The notes beneath the pieces were generated by a model that saw only the letters and a list, made by a program, of their open reading frames with translations, made no database searches and was not told where the DNA came from. Positions 35,003 to 44,063 of a stretch of 64,000 nucleotides of DNA are shown here, one piece after another. The position numbers and the translations under genes are program-made. This DNA is from an uncultured Saprospiraceae bacterium. Lineage in GTDB: Bacteria; Bacteroidota; Bacteroidia; Chitinophagales; Saprospiraceae. The stretch spans positions 47,255 to 111,254 of the forward strand of contig CALEYL010000077.1 in assembly GCA_937926205.1 (NCBI GenBank), in the 5' to 3' direction. The first letter of the stretch is position 1. Each line of letters begins with the position of its first letter.

Positions 35003-38000
35003 ATGAAATTATCAATAATCTTTTTGCTTTCAATGTACCTTTTTCTTAGTCCCCTCTCCGCCCAGGTCCAACTCCTCCTCCAGCCCCCCACCCCCGGGCG
35101 GCTGTTGCCGAGCGACAGTTGGCGGGTGGAGGTGCACCAGAGTGAGGCGACCGAACTTCGGGCCTATCTGGAAGGCCGTATCACGTATGTGGATGGGCGG
35201 GAATTGGTTTACCTGCGTTCGCGTCCGTTGCGCTTCGGGGCTGGGCTAACCCGGCTGGATCCGGAGCAGGTACAAACGGTAGAAACCCGTTTTGCAGAGG
35301 GGCGTGACCGGCAATTGGTGGCCAATAGCGGCAACTTCAGTAGCGGCAATTACCGCCTTTGTGTGACCTTGCGGCGGCTCGACGACGACCGGGAGCTGGC
35401 TTCCGATTGTGTGGTGCAGGAAGTAGAAAATACAGTAGAGGCGCCCGCCTGGGTGGAACAACCCGATGGCAGCAGGCAATGGGCGGCCACCAACCCGGCA
35501 GTGCGCTGGTATGGTACGGCCGGGGTCGAAGGATTTTGGGCCAGTAGAGCAGGGGTGGGGCAAACCATCCCACGCAACTATGCCCGTTTCGATTTGCGCC
35601 CCGGCGCTTCTCTGTTGGGAGTGCCGCTACAGGGCATTGTGCATTACACCACCGAGCGTAGTGCACTTAATCCCGATATGAACACCGTGGCCCTGCAATT
35701 TGATGCAGCCACTTTCCGGCAAAACCTCGAAGACTTAGCCGCTGCCCGCCTGCGCGAACTGGCTGCTGCCCGCCTGCAGGCCAATGCAGGACTGATTGGG
35801 CAATTAGCCGAATTAGACCGCCTGGAAACCTTTTTCAAAGCAACTGACCCGATGCGCGAACTGGCTGCTGCCGATAGTTTGAGCGCACTTCTGAAGGCTG
35901 GCCGGTACGAGGAATTGTTGCGCGAAGCGGAACAATTGGAGGCAGAATTGGGCCGGGTAACAGACCTGCCCCGCTTAGCCGTAATAGAAGCCGAACTGAC
36001 AACTTTGCGCGTACAGGATGGCGCGAATGAAAGCGCGCATGCCGCTGACCGCCGACGTCTGGAGGATGCTCAGAACAACGCGACCCGCCTGCGCGCAGAA
36101 CTGGCTTTGTTGGACAGTCTGCGGCAGCAATTGCAGAGCCAGCTCGACGAACTTCAGGCCCGGATTCTATTGTTGAACCAGACTTATGAAGCCAATCGCG
36201 CGGCACGGGACAGTGTTGGCATGGCCCGCTCCGAAAGCGAAATGAACCGTGTCGAAATCGTCCGCGCCAGCCGCTATGGCGAATGGCAGAATTCCGATCA
36301 ATTGGTTAAGAACAAGCGCACAGAACTGGAACGGCTCGAAAAGCTGATACTCGAAATTCAGGGGCGCCTGCCCTTGCCCGACCAGGAAAGAAAAGCCCGT
36401 ATGGCAACGCTTGAAACCGAGCGGCAACACCTTTTGGATCAACAAAAACAGGAGACCACGGTACGCGCCGAAAAATCTTCGCGCCTGAAAGCCGTACGGC
36501 AACTGCTGGAAAAGCTGAAAAATGCCCAACAGCAACTGGTCGCTTTCAACAGCAAAAAACGCGAACTCACCCGACTGTGGAATCGGCGGAGTGAGCTCCA
36601 GGCCATCAAAAACAAACTTATGTCCGAAGGCGGATTGGACAATCTGATGCAGGGCCTGACCTCGCCTTCCGAGTTGGCCAATACTGCTGTCCTGAAATCG
36701 GTTCTCAAGGACAATGGCCTTATGGTGGGCCGAAATAAACTGCTTTTTGGTCTTCGTGGACTGACGCTTGGCACGGTCTATCCCACTTACTCCCCGCTAA
36801 CCCTGAGCGGCGTACAGGTTACCGGCGGTAGTATGGAAATCAATCCTGGCCCCTTCTACCTGAGTATTTGCAGCGGACGCAGCCAATCTGCTATTCTGAA
36901 TGCCGACAACTTAGGTGCTTCGGTTTATCGGCGCAACCTATTGGCTGCGCGCGCAGGGCTGGGTAAAGCTTACGGCACCCATGTATTTGTAACCGCCATG
37001 CGTTTTCTTGATGACGGTGGCTCGCTTGCGTTTCAACAGACCCCGCCGCCCGGATTGAACCCTGGCGCCAATACGATTTTAGGCACCTCCTTTCAACTCA
37101 GTATTGCTAAAAACAAACTGGAGCTTGCCGGTGAAGTAGCTGGGTTATTGAACAACCGAAATGTCAATGACAGTAGCAACCCCATTTCAGAAGAAAACCT
37201 AAACCGGATTCCGAATTGGCTAAAACCCAACCTGTCGAGTAGTGTGGATTACGCCTACAATCTACGCCTGCGCCTGAATTTATTTAAGGACAATACGCGG
37301 CTCAATGTGTTTAGTCGTTACACCGGTCCGGGATATTTACATGCTGGTGTGCCCGGATTGCGAAATGATGTACTCGCTTATGAAGCCAATATAGAGCAGC
37401 ATCTCTGGCGTCGGCGAATCCGGCTGGCTGCCAATTACCGCTTAGAAGAAGACAACCTCATCGGGTCAAAAGGCATCGCCACTACAGCGGAACGCTTTGG
37501 AGGGGAACTACAATTCCGAATCCCGAAATTCCCGGTATGGAGCATTTCTTACCAGAAACACCTTCAGGAAAACCTTTTTGCGCAATACAGCGGCGCTACC
37601 TTGCAGACATCCGTCTCTTACAGTTACAAAATAGGCGATTTACGCGCAGTGACCAATGCCTTCTATACCGACACCCGAAATGCCACAGATAGTTTGTTCC
37701 AACAGTACGACGCTACCTATGCTGTTTTGAACCAATTGGTCGTCTTATCGCAACGCGCAACGCTGCAAGTTCAGGGCAATTACATTTCCAGCAATATCGG
37801 AACCTTCCAACAGCAGATTTTTGGCGGAAGCACGGGCGTACTTCTTCGGGTTTTCAAAGCAGCTAATCTTAACGTGAGTTTCCTGTACCAGCAGTCGCCT
37901 GAGCTGGATCGCCGTCTGGGAGGGCGCCTCGAATTCAATCTCCCCATCAACCGGATGTTGCGCTGGCAACTCCGCGCCAATTTGAACGACTACCTCTCTC

Positions 38001-38065
38001 CAATCGCCCTGAGTGGCAGTTTTCAGGAGTTTTTTGTCATGAGTAACCTCCTTATCAATTGGTAA
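35003..38065 (+). CDS. Secreted protein with coiled coil and predicted outer-membrane beta-barrel
   Basis: 1020 aa with signal peptide MKLSIIFLLSMYLFLSPLSAQ. N-terminal ~130 residues are homologous to the 386-aa protein at 18865. A long Leu/Glu/Arg-rich coiled coil covers about 225-555 (DLAAARLRELAAARLQANAG ... LLDQQKQETTVRAEKSSRLK). The last ~420 residues alternate polar and hydrophobic positions as in a transmembrane beta-barrel (YNLRLRLNLFKDNTRLNVFSR ...) and the chain ends NLLINW, an aromatic terminus typical for outer-membrane proteins. This layout suggests an outer-membrane anchor with a periplasmic or surface stalk, possibly for the RHS assembly encoded just upstream. It overlaps nothing; the next start is 2 bp after its stop. 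Confidence 0.75.
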   Translation: MKLSIIFLLSMYLFLSPLSAQVQLLLQPPTPGRLLPSDSWRVEVHQSEATELRAYLEGRITYVDGRELVYLRSRPLRFGAGLTRLDPEQVQTVETRFAEGRDRQLVANSGNFSSGNYRLCVTLRRLDDDRELASDCVVQEVENTVEAPAWVEQPDGSRQWAATNPAVRWYGTAGVEGFWASRAGVGQTIPRNYARFDLRPGASLLGVPLQGIVHYTTERSALNPDMNTVALQFDAATFRQNLEDLAAARLRELAAARLQANAGLIGQLAELDRLETFFKATDPMRELAAADSLSALLKAGRYEELLREAEQLEAELGRVTDLPRLAVIEAELTTLRVQDGANESAHAADRRRLEDAQNNATRLRAELALLDSLRQQLQSQLDELQARILLLNQTYEANRAARDSVGMARSESEMNRVEIVRASRYGEWQNSDQLVKNKRTELERLEKLILEIQGRLPLPDQERKARMATLETERQHLLDQQKQETTVRAEKSSRLKAVRQLLEKLKNAQQQLVAFNSKKRELTRLWNRRSELQAIKNKLMSEGGLDNLMQGLTSPSELANTAVLKSVLKDNGLMVGRNKLLFGLRGLTLGTVYPTYSPLTLSGVQVTGGSMEINPGPFYLSICSGRSQSAILNADNLGASVYRRNLLAARAGLGKAYGTHVFVTAMRFLDDGGSLAFQQTPPPGLNPGANTILGTSFQLSIAKNKLELAGEVAGLLNNRNVNDSSNPISEENLNRIPNWLKPNLSSSVDYAYNLRLRLNLFKDNTRLNVFSRYTGPGYLHAGVPGLRNDVLAYEANIEQHLWRRRIRLAANYRLEEDNLIGSKGIATTAERFGGELQFRIPKFPVWSISYQKHLQENLFAQYSGATLQTSVSYSYKIGDLRAVTNAFYTDTRNATDSLFQQYDATYAVLNQLVVLSQRATLQVQGNYISSNIGTFQQQIFGGSTGVLLRVFKAANLNVSFLYQQSPELDRRLGGRLEFNLPINRMLRWQLRANLNDYLSPIALSGSFQEFFVMSNLLINW

Positions 38066-38067
38066 TT

Positions 38068-39279
38068 ATGAAGCAGAAATACCTAATCACTGCCTGTGCT
38101 TTTCTATCGATGATGATTGTTCGTACAACGCTTTGGGGGCAATGCGATACCGTCCGTACTTTTTTCCTGGTCAGTTTGTGCCCCGGAGAGCTGTACGAGG
38201 GGATGGCTTGGTTTGACGATACCACATTGATCAATACCGGTCTGGCTGCCAATGGTTGTGACAGCATTTCAACGGCGTTTATTGAAGTCTTAACTCCCCT
38301 GCCTTTTGAAATAGAAGGGCCTGATGTTTTTTGTGAAGGAGATACCGTACAGCTTGGCGTATCCGGTACGTATACAGACTATCTATGGTCTTCCGGTGAG
38401 AACGTTCAAGCGATTGAAGTGGTCGCAGGTGGTAGTTATGCGGTAACGGTGACCAATTCTTTTGGCTGTCAGGCAGCGGATACTTTTTTATTGGAAACAA
38501 TATCTCTTCAATACAATCTGTCGCTTCAACCGCCCGGATGTGGGGGCGCTTCCGATGGCGCTTTGCAAATACAACAACTGTCCGGGGGCAGTGAACCTTA
38601 TGTCACTTCGCTCAATGGGGCGCCTTTTATTGGGATTACTCATTACACCGGGTTGGAAGCTGGCGATTATGTCCTGCAAGTACAGGATGCTTCCGGGTGT
38701 CTGGCCACTGACACCGTGGAGATAGCAGAATCTTCCTCTTTTGAGGTCGAACTGACGACTGATACGATCGTTCGCATCGGATCGGGAGAGACCCTTCAAA
38801 TTGGTATTGCTTTCACTTCAGATTCCATTGTTTCCTATTCCTGGAGTACCGAAATGGGTTTATTGAGCTGTCTGGATTGCCCTGATACGGAGTTGTTGCA
38901 GGCGGTGAATACCCGTATTCGCCTGTTGGCCGTCAGTGTTGAGGGTTGTAGCATTGAGATTGAATTACAAGTCATTGTGGATGACCGCGTCCTGCTGTAT
39001 GTGCCGAATGCCTTTTCTCCAAATGCCGACCAGGTAAATGATGCGTTGGAGGTTTTTGCAGGAAATGGCATAGAGGGAATCAACACTTTTGAGGTTTTCA
39101 GTCGTTGGGGCGAATTGGTGAGCAGAAAAACCAATTTGACACCCCCTTATTCCATTGCCTGGGATGGTAGCTGGAATGGGAAGGCGGCTGTACCTGGAAC
39201 TTATGTATGGCAGGCAGAAATCCGACTGAAAGAGGGAACCCTCACACGACGTCAGGGAACTTGCTCTCTAATTCGATAG
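38068..39279 (+). CDS. Secreted protein with PKD/SprB-like domains and gliding-motility (T9SS type B) C-terminal domain
   Basis: 403 aa from the ATG at 38068; an in-frame ATG at 38059 lies inside the upstream gene and is less likely because it would precede the signal peptide MKQKYLITACAFLSMMIVR. Mid-protein Ig/PKD-like repeats (FCEGDTVQLGVSGTYTDYLW, VVAGGSYAVTVTNSFGC) and an SprB-type repeat (PGCGGASDGALQIQQLSGGS, LEAGDYVLQVQDASGC) are visible. The C-terminal ~90 residues are a gliding-motility-associated/T9SS type B sorting domain (VPNAFSPNADQVNDALEVF ... FSRWGELVSRKTN ... WDGSWNGKAAVPGTYVW). It would be secreted by T9SS, perhaps staying attached to the surface. Eighth-from-first layout in the operon suggests co-assembly with the RHS proteins. 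Confidence 0.88.
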   Translation: MKQKYLITACAFLSMMIVRTTLWGQCDTVRTFFLVSLCPGELYEGMAWFDDTTLINTGLAANGCDSISTAFIEVLTPLPFEIEGPDVFCEGDTVQLGVSGTYTDYLWSSGENVQAIEVVAGGSYAVTVTNSFGCQAADTFLLETISLQYNLSLQPPGCGGASDGALQIQQLSGGSEPYVTSLNGAPFIGITHYTGLEAGDYVLQVQDASGCLATDTVEIAESSSFEVELTTDTIVRIGSGETLQIGIAFTSDSIVSYSWSTEMGLLSCLDCPDTELLQAVNTRIRLLAVSVEGCSIEIELQVIVDDRVLLYVPNAFSPNADQVNDALEVFAGNGIEGINTFEVFSRWGELVSRKTNLTPPYSIAWDGSWNGKAAVPGTYVWQAEIRLKEGTLTRRQGTCSLIR

Positions 39280-39298
39280 CGCATTGTAAATCAATTAA

Positions 39299-39820
39299 AT
39301 GAATGCTGATATGACAAGATGGAAACTTAAATTGCTCAACGGTGTCTGCGTGCTGATCTTAATGTTGCATTGCTACAAATCCTGGTCCCAAAATGCGGTC
39401 ATTCAGGATGTCATTGGATCTGCTGGTGGATACGAGCACGAACCTGTATTCGGAAATTTGCATTGGACTGTGGGCGAACCAATGATCGAGACCTACGAAA
39501 GTGGATGGATCCTCAGTCAGGGATTTCATCAGACATATTATGATCTATTGACCATTGTTTCTGTAGATGGCCCGGAGAATAATGCTTTGCAAATGCTCCT
39601 CTACCCGAACCCGGCTGAATACGAACTTACGGTGCAGTTGTCTGCTTCACTGCCATTCAGAACAATAGTACATGATGCAATAGGCCAGGTTGTTTTACCC
39701 GAACAAGTTGGCAATAAACACATCGTAATTCCCGTGCGAGACTTGCCCGCAGGCGTGTACTTCGTCAGCGTCAGCAGTGCTCATTTTACTTTCAGGGCTT
39801 TTAAATTTATAAAACCGTAA
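39299..39820 (+). CDS. Small secreted T9SS protein, paralogue of the 14540 gene
   Basis: 173 aa. A hydrophobic leader (LKLLNGVCVLILMLHCYKSWSQ) precedes the same short domain as in the first operon gene (VIGSAGGYEHEPVFGNLHWT, VGEPMIETYESGW, LSQGFHQTYYD), and a type A T9SS sorting domain ends the protein (MLLYPNPAEYELTVQLSAS ... DLPAGVYFVSVSS ... FKFIKP). The upstream in-frame Met could be replaced by the Met at residue 5. It sits 19 bp after the gliding-CTD gene and 26 bp before the long fibre gene, repeating the small-protein/fibre pair at the other end of the operon. Likely partner of the fibre. Confidence 0.86.
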   Translation: MNADMTRWKLKLLNGVCVLILMLHCYKSWSQNAVIQDVIGSAGGYEHEPVFGNLHWTVGEPMIETYESGWILSQGFHQTYYDLLTIVSVDGPENNALQMLLYPNPAEYELTVQLSASLPFRTIVHDAIGQVVLPEQVGNKHIVIPVRDLPAGVYFVSVSSAHFTFRAFKFIKP

Positions 39821-39846
39821 TTTTTATAAAATCTAAAAATTTGAAT

Positions 39847-42800
39847 ATGAAAATGAAATACTACGTCTCTATAGCCTTTTTGGCATTTTGTGGGTTGCTT
39901 CATGGTCAGGCGCCACAAGGATTCAAATACCAGGCGGTAGCCCGTGACGGCGATAACCAGCCTTATGCCGAAACAGAACTTCAGGTGAGGTTTACCTTGT
40001 TACAGCAAGGTGTTTCGGGGACCATTGCTTATCAGGAAAGGCATAACAATGTAATGACTACTGACTTGGGGGTATTTGCTTTGAATGTGGGAGAAGGAAC
40101 ACCACTCATTGGTTCCTTTTCTGCGATAGAATGGGGCGCGCATAGCTTTTTCCTTCGTGTTGATATTTCAATAGACAACGGCCTCAGCTTTTTACCTTTG
40201 GGAATCAGTCAATTGCTTTCCGTCCCTTATGCACTTTATGCGGCAAGATCCGGCTCTCCCGATGAAGATGATGATCCAACCAATGAACTACAAACACTAA
40301 GTCTGCAAGGGGATACGATTATACTGAGTAATGGCGGCGGTTTGGTCGTTTTGCCTACGGGTGCTGTGGGTGACGACTGGGGCACGCAAAGTGTTACGAC
40401 AACAGGCGATTTTACGGGGAACGGCACGCCAGGTAGCCCATTGGGCATAGCGCCGGGCAGCATCAATTCGGGCGATATTCAGGATGGGAGCATCAATGCA
40501 GGCGATCTGGCTCCGGGTACTATTCCAGTTTATACCGGAGGATCCGGCATACAGATCAACGGCACCACCATCAACAACACAGGCGACCTAAGCCCAACCA
40601 ATGAACTACAAACACTAAGTCTGCAAGGGGATACGATTATACTGAGTAATGGCGGCGGTTTGGTCGTTTTGCCTACGGGTGCTGTGGGTGACGACTGGGG
40701 CACGCAAAGTGTTACGACAACAGGCGATTTTACGGGGAACGGCACGCCAGGTAGCCCATTGGGCATAGCGCCGGGCAGCATCAATTCGGGCGATATTCAG
40801 GATGGGAGCATCAATGCAGGCGATCTGGCTCCGGGTACTATTCCAGTTTATACCGGAGGATCCGGCATACAGATCAACGGCACCACCATCAACAACACAG
40901 GCGACCTAAGCCCAACCAATGAACTACAAACACTAAGTCTGCAAGGGGATACGATTATACTGAGTAATGGCGGCGGTTTGGTCGTTTTGCCTACGGGTGC
41001 TGTGGGTGACGACTGGGGCACGCAAAGTGTTACGACAACAGGCGATTTTACGGGGAACGGCACGCCAGGTAGCCCATTGGGCATAGCGCCGGGCAGCATC
41101 AATTCGGGCGATATTCAGGATGGGAGCATCAATGCAGGCGATCTGGCTCCGGGTACTATTCCAGTTTATACCGGAGGATCCGGCATACAGATCAACGGCA
41201 CCACCATCAACAACACAGGCGACCTAAGCCCAACCAATGAACTACAAACACTAAGTCTGCAAGGGGATACGATTATACTGAGTAATGGCGGCGGTTTGGT
41301 CGTTTTGCCTACGGGTGCTGTGGGTGACGACTGGGGCACGCAAAGTGTTACGACAACAGGCGATTTTACGGGGAACGGCACGCCAGGTAGCCCATTGGGC
41401 ATAGCGCCGGGCAGCATCAATTCGGGCGATATTCAGGATGGGAGCATCAATGCAGGCGATCTGGCTCCGGGTACTATTCCAGTTTATACCGGAGGATCCG
41501 GCATACAGATCAACGGCACCACCATCAACAACACAGGCGACCTAAGCCCAACCAATGAACTACAAACACTAAGTCTGCAAGGGGATACGATTATACTGAG
41601 TAATGGCGGCGGTTTGGTCGTTTTGCCTACGGGTGCTGTGGGTGACGACTGGGGCACGCAAAGTGTTACGACAACAGGCGATTTTACGGGGAACGGCACG
41701 CCAGGTAGCCCATTGGGCATTGCGCCGGGCAGCATCAATTCGGGTGATATTCAGGATGGGAGCATTAATGCAGGCGATCTGGCTCCGGGGGTAGTCAGTA
41801 ATCTTTGGGCAGCGAATGGCGCTCAAATTCACAATACGAACAATGGCAATGTGGGCATAGGCACTACAACCCCCCAGGCACCTCTGCATATTCAACAGGC
41901 CGGCGTTTCAAGCGAAGCGCTGCGCATAGACGGAACCAATCCGTGGATCGGGCTTCGGCAAACAGGTGGAGGCGTTTACGATGGATATATTCAGCAGCTC
42001 ACCGACCGGTTTGAAATTGGAACGCGCCCCGGTAGTAATATTGGGCTCCGGTTTTCTCCGCACCTTAGTACGGCCATGGTCATCAGTCCGGATGGCCGGG
42101 TAGGCATCAGCGCTCAAACTTCCGTGCCTGGTTCAGCAAAATTGTTTGTTGGCAGTTCTGGGAATACAGGTATTCAGGTGCGTTTAGATAATGTAAATAC
42201 CGGTGCCTCGGGCTTGACTATAGGCTTGGTTAACCCTGCGAACGGCGCCACGGGCAATCCTGTGGGCTTGAACTCCCAGGTAATTCCATCAGGTATGACC
42301 GTAAATGGGAGTGCCAATATTAAAGGAAAGGGAATAGGCGGCGTTTTCTATGGGGGCGATAAAGGGATCATTGCAAAACGATTAAGCAATAGCAATTCGA
42401 CATTTGGCACAGAAAATTATTTTACACAGTTCTATGGTGATACGACCCTTGCCATGTCTGGTTTATTCGAATCGAACAGTAGCCTTGGAATACTAAACAT
42501 CAATAATGGCAATGGGCATAATGTACCGTCAATACTGGACTTGGGAGGCGGCCAAATCTTTGTTACAAACCGTTTTGTGAGCATGGGTATGGCCAGCATC
42601 AACAGAAGCACCAGTGCTGATTTCAGTATTGGCCTTTTGGGGAGGTCTGAAAGTCCGGGAAATTATGAGGTCAAAACAAAGATTGGCCTAATTGGGGAAG
42701 CACAAGATTTCAGTTTTGTGGAAAGCTTTGTAGGAGAAATAGGAAACGAGGATTTCTTTTTCGATGCCGTTGGTGTAAAAAATATAGGTGTGTATGGTTT

Positions 42801-43791
42801 AGCAAATGGCTTTTATAGCGACGGCGGACTTTCTACGTTTGGGGTTGGCGTTTATGGCCACTGTGCAGGAGATGGTTATGCCGGTTATTTTGCCGGTGAT
42901 ACCTATGCGGAGCGTATGAGCATCGGCACAACGGAAGTCAGCGAACGATTAGCCGTCAACGGCAATATCCGTAGCAATGGTCTTATCTACACCATACGCA
43001 ACTCCGGGGAAGTCTTTCGAGGCGGTAATGATTTTAGCATTGAAGACATTGACCTCGCAAACTTTATCGGTATAAGAGGCCAGCAAAACCCGACCGTAGG
43101 TGGTTTGAGGCTGGGCAATACGGGTGGCTACTTATTCGGACATAGTGGAGGAATTAGCATCAACACGACAACATTGAATGGTCAGAATAACGCAAACGCA
43201 CTTCGGGTTGTCCAGGATGATGACTACGGTATTGCCCTTTCCAGAGCCAATGGATCAACCTGGGATTTTAGTGTTTTTGGCGGAGGAGACGGGCTGAATT
43301 TATTTTTCAATAACACCTTTAAAGGATATTTCGACACGCCATCCGGCAATTACATCCCCGCATCTGACCGGCGATTCAAGCACAGCATTGAAACATTACC
43401 TACTATATTAGAAAAGCTAGCGCGTTTGCGTCCTGTAAGTTATCGTTTCGTGGAAAATGATAATGGCCACCGTTATCTTGGGTTTATCGCGCAGGAAGTG
43501 CTTGATGTTTTCCCCGAAGTCGTTCATGAACTGCCATTGCGACCCGGGCAAGCGAAAGATGGTGGGCCGTATTACGGCATCAATTACAATGAAATGAGTG
43601 TAATTGCAATCAGGGCTTCTCAGGACCTCGTTTCAAAAAATGCTCTTCAACAAAATGAAATTAATGAGTTGAAAGCTGGTTTAGAAGCCCTGCGCACCGA
43701 AAACGTCGCCCTGCAGGCAAAAGTCTCCGAAATAGACGCCCTGCGTGCTGAAGTAGCCCAAATTAAGGCGATGTTATTAGAGAAAAAATAA
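39847..43791 (+). CDS. Repetitive secreted fibre-like protein with peptidase S74-like C-terminal chaperone
   Basis: 1314 aa from the ATG at 39847 (a TTG six bases earlier is in frame but not needed). Signal peptide MKMKYYVSIAFLAFCGLLHGQ, then the same N-terminal domain as the 15180 product (APQGFKYQAVARDGDNQPY). Residues ~144-647 are nearly five copies of a 106-aa unit (TNELQTLSLQGDTIILSNGG ... GTPGSPLGIAPGSINSGDIQ), encoded by 318-bp repeats that look identical at DNA level. A beta-helix-like part follows. The end has SDRRFKHSIETLPTILEKL, the start of a peptidase_S74/intramolecular chaperone domain that trimerises and can self-cleave in phage tail spikes, and a terminal coiled coil. Last gene of the operon; two hairpins follow. 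Confidence 0.88.
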   Translation: MKMKYYVSIAFLAFCGLLHGQAPQGFKYQAVARDGDNQPYAETELQVRFTLLQQGVSGTIAYQERHNNVMTTDLGVFALNVGEGTPLIGSFSAIEWGAHSFFLRVDISIDNGLSFLPLGISQLLSVPYALYAARSGSPDEDDDPTNELQTLSLQGDTIILSNGGGLVVLPTGAVGDDWGTQSVTTTGDFTGNGTPGSPLGIAPGSINSGDIQDGSINAGDLAPGTIPVYTGGSGIQINGTTINNTGDLSPTNELQTLSLQGDTIILSNGGGLVVLPTGAVGDDWGTQSVTTTGDFTGNGTPGSPLGIAPGSINSGDIQDGSINAGDLAPGTIPVYTGGSGIQINGTTINNTGDLSPTNELQTLSLQGDTIILSNGGGLVVLPTGAVGDDWGTQSVTTTGDFTGNGTPGSPLGIAPGSINSGDIQDGSINAGDLAPGTIPVYTGGSGIQINGTTINNTGDLSPTNELQTLSLQGDTIILSNGGGLVVLPTGAVGDDWGTQSVTTTGDFTGNGTPGSPLGIAPGSINSGDIQDGSINAGDLAPGTIPVYTGGSGIQINGTTINNTGDLSPTNELQTLSLQGDTIILSNGGGLVVLPTGAVGDDWGTQSVTTTGDFTGNGTPGSPLGIAPGSINSGDIQDGSINAGDLAPGVVSNLWAANGAQIHNTNNGNVGIGTTTPQAPLHIQQAGVSSEALRIDGTNPWIGLRQTGGGVYDGYIQQLTDRFEIGTRPGSNIGLRFSPHLSTAMVISPDGRVGISAQTSVPGSAKLFVGSSGNTGIQVRLDNVNTGASGLTIGLVNPANGATGNPVGLNSQVIPSGMTVNGSANIKGKGIGGVFYGGDKGIIAKRLSNSNSTFGTENYFTQFYGDTTLAMSGLFESNSSLGILNINNGNGHNVPSILDLGGGQIFVTNRFVSMGMASINRSTSADFSIGLLGRSESPGNYEVKTKIGLIGEAQDFSFVESFVGEIGNEDFFFDAVGVKNIGVYGLANGFYSDGGLSTFGVGVYGHCAGDGYAGYFAGDTYAERMSIGTTEVSERLAVNGNIRSNGLIYTIRNSGEVFRGGNDFSIEDIDLANFIGIRGQQNPTVGGLRLGNTGGYLFGHSGGISINTTTLNGQNNANALRVVQDDDYGIALSRANGSTWDFSVFGGGDGLNLFFNNTFKGYFDTPSGNYIPASDRRFKHSIETLPTILEKLARLRPVSYRFVENDNGHRYLGFIAQEVLDVFPEVVHELPLRPGQAKDGGPYYGINYNEMSVIAIRASQDLVSKNALQQNEINELKAGLEALRTENVALQAKVSEIDALRAEVAQIKAMLLEKK
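40276..41787 (+). repeat. 318-bp tandem repeats, about 4.75 copies
   Basis: Units start at 40276, 40594, 40912, 41230 and 41548. The first four appear identical base for base; the fifth, partial unit has a few substitutions near its end. 318 is a multiple of three, so changes in copy number keep the frame and would alter fibre length by 106 residues per unit. Confidence 0.92.
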
Positions 43792-43803
43792 TCATTTGTA
43801 TGG

Positions 43804-43833
43804 AGGTAACACCTTTCCAAGAAGGTGTTACCT
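43804..43833. terminator. Perfect hairpin after the RHS operon
   Basis: AGGTAACACCTT - TCCAAG - AAGGTGTTACCT: a 12-bp perfect stem with a 6-nt loop, 12 bp after the stop of the last operon gene. No long T-run follows. It belongs to a family of similar hairpins in this window. Confidence 0.6.
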
Positions 43834-43859
43834 CTATCAGCCCCCACTGCACGATCCAT

Positions 43860-43889
43860 AGGTGACACCTTTCCAAAAAGGTGTTACCT
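43860..43889. terminator. Second hairpin after the RHS operon
   Basis: AGGTGACACCTT - TCCAAA - AAGGTGTTACCT: stem with one G-U pair, nearly the same as the hairpin 27 bp upstream. Tandem placement at an operon end suggests termination or mRNA 3'-end protection. Confidence 0.55.
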
Positions 43890-44063
43890 CTATCGAAGCA
43901 CCCCTAACGCAGCGCCCTCCTTTTCCTCCTTCCTCCAAACCATCGAAAAGTACTTTTTAGTCGAAAATCTAAGACATCAGGTCAAGTAGATGCTATGCTC
44001 TTGCCCCCGGTGTCACAAATTAGAGATTCGATGATTAAGATCATATAACCCAATACCAAACTC

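Noticed and set aside
40276..41787. CRISPR-like array
   Set aside because: The repeats are 318 bp, contiguous, in frame and without spacers; they encode protein.
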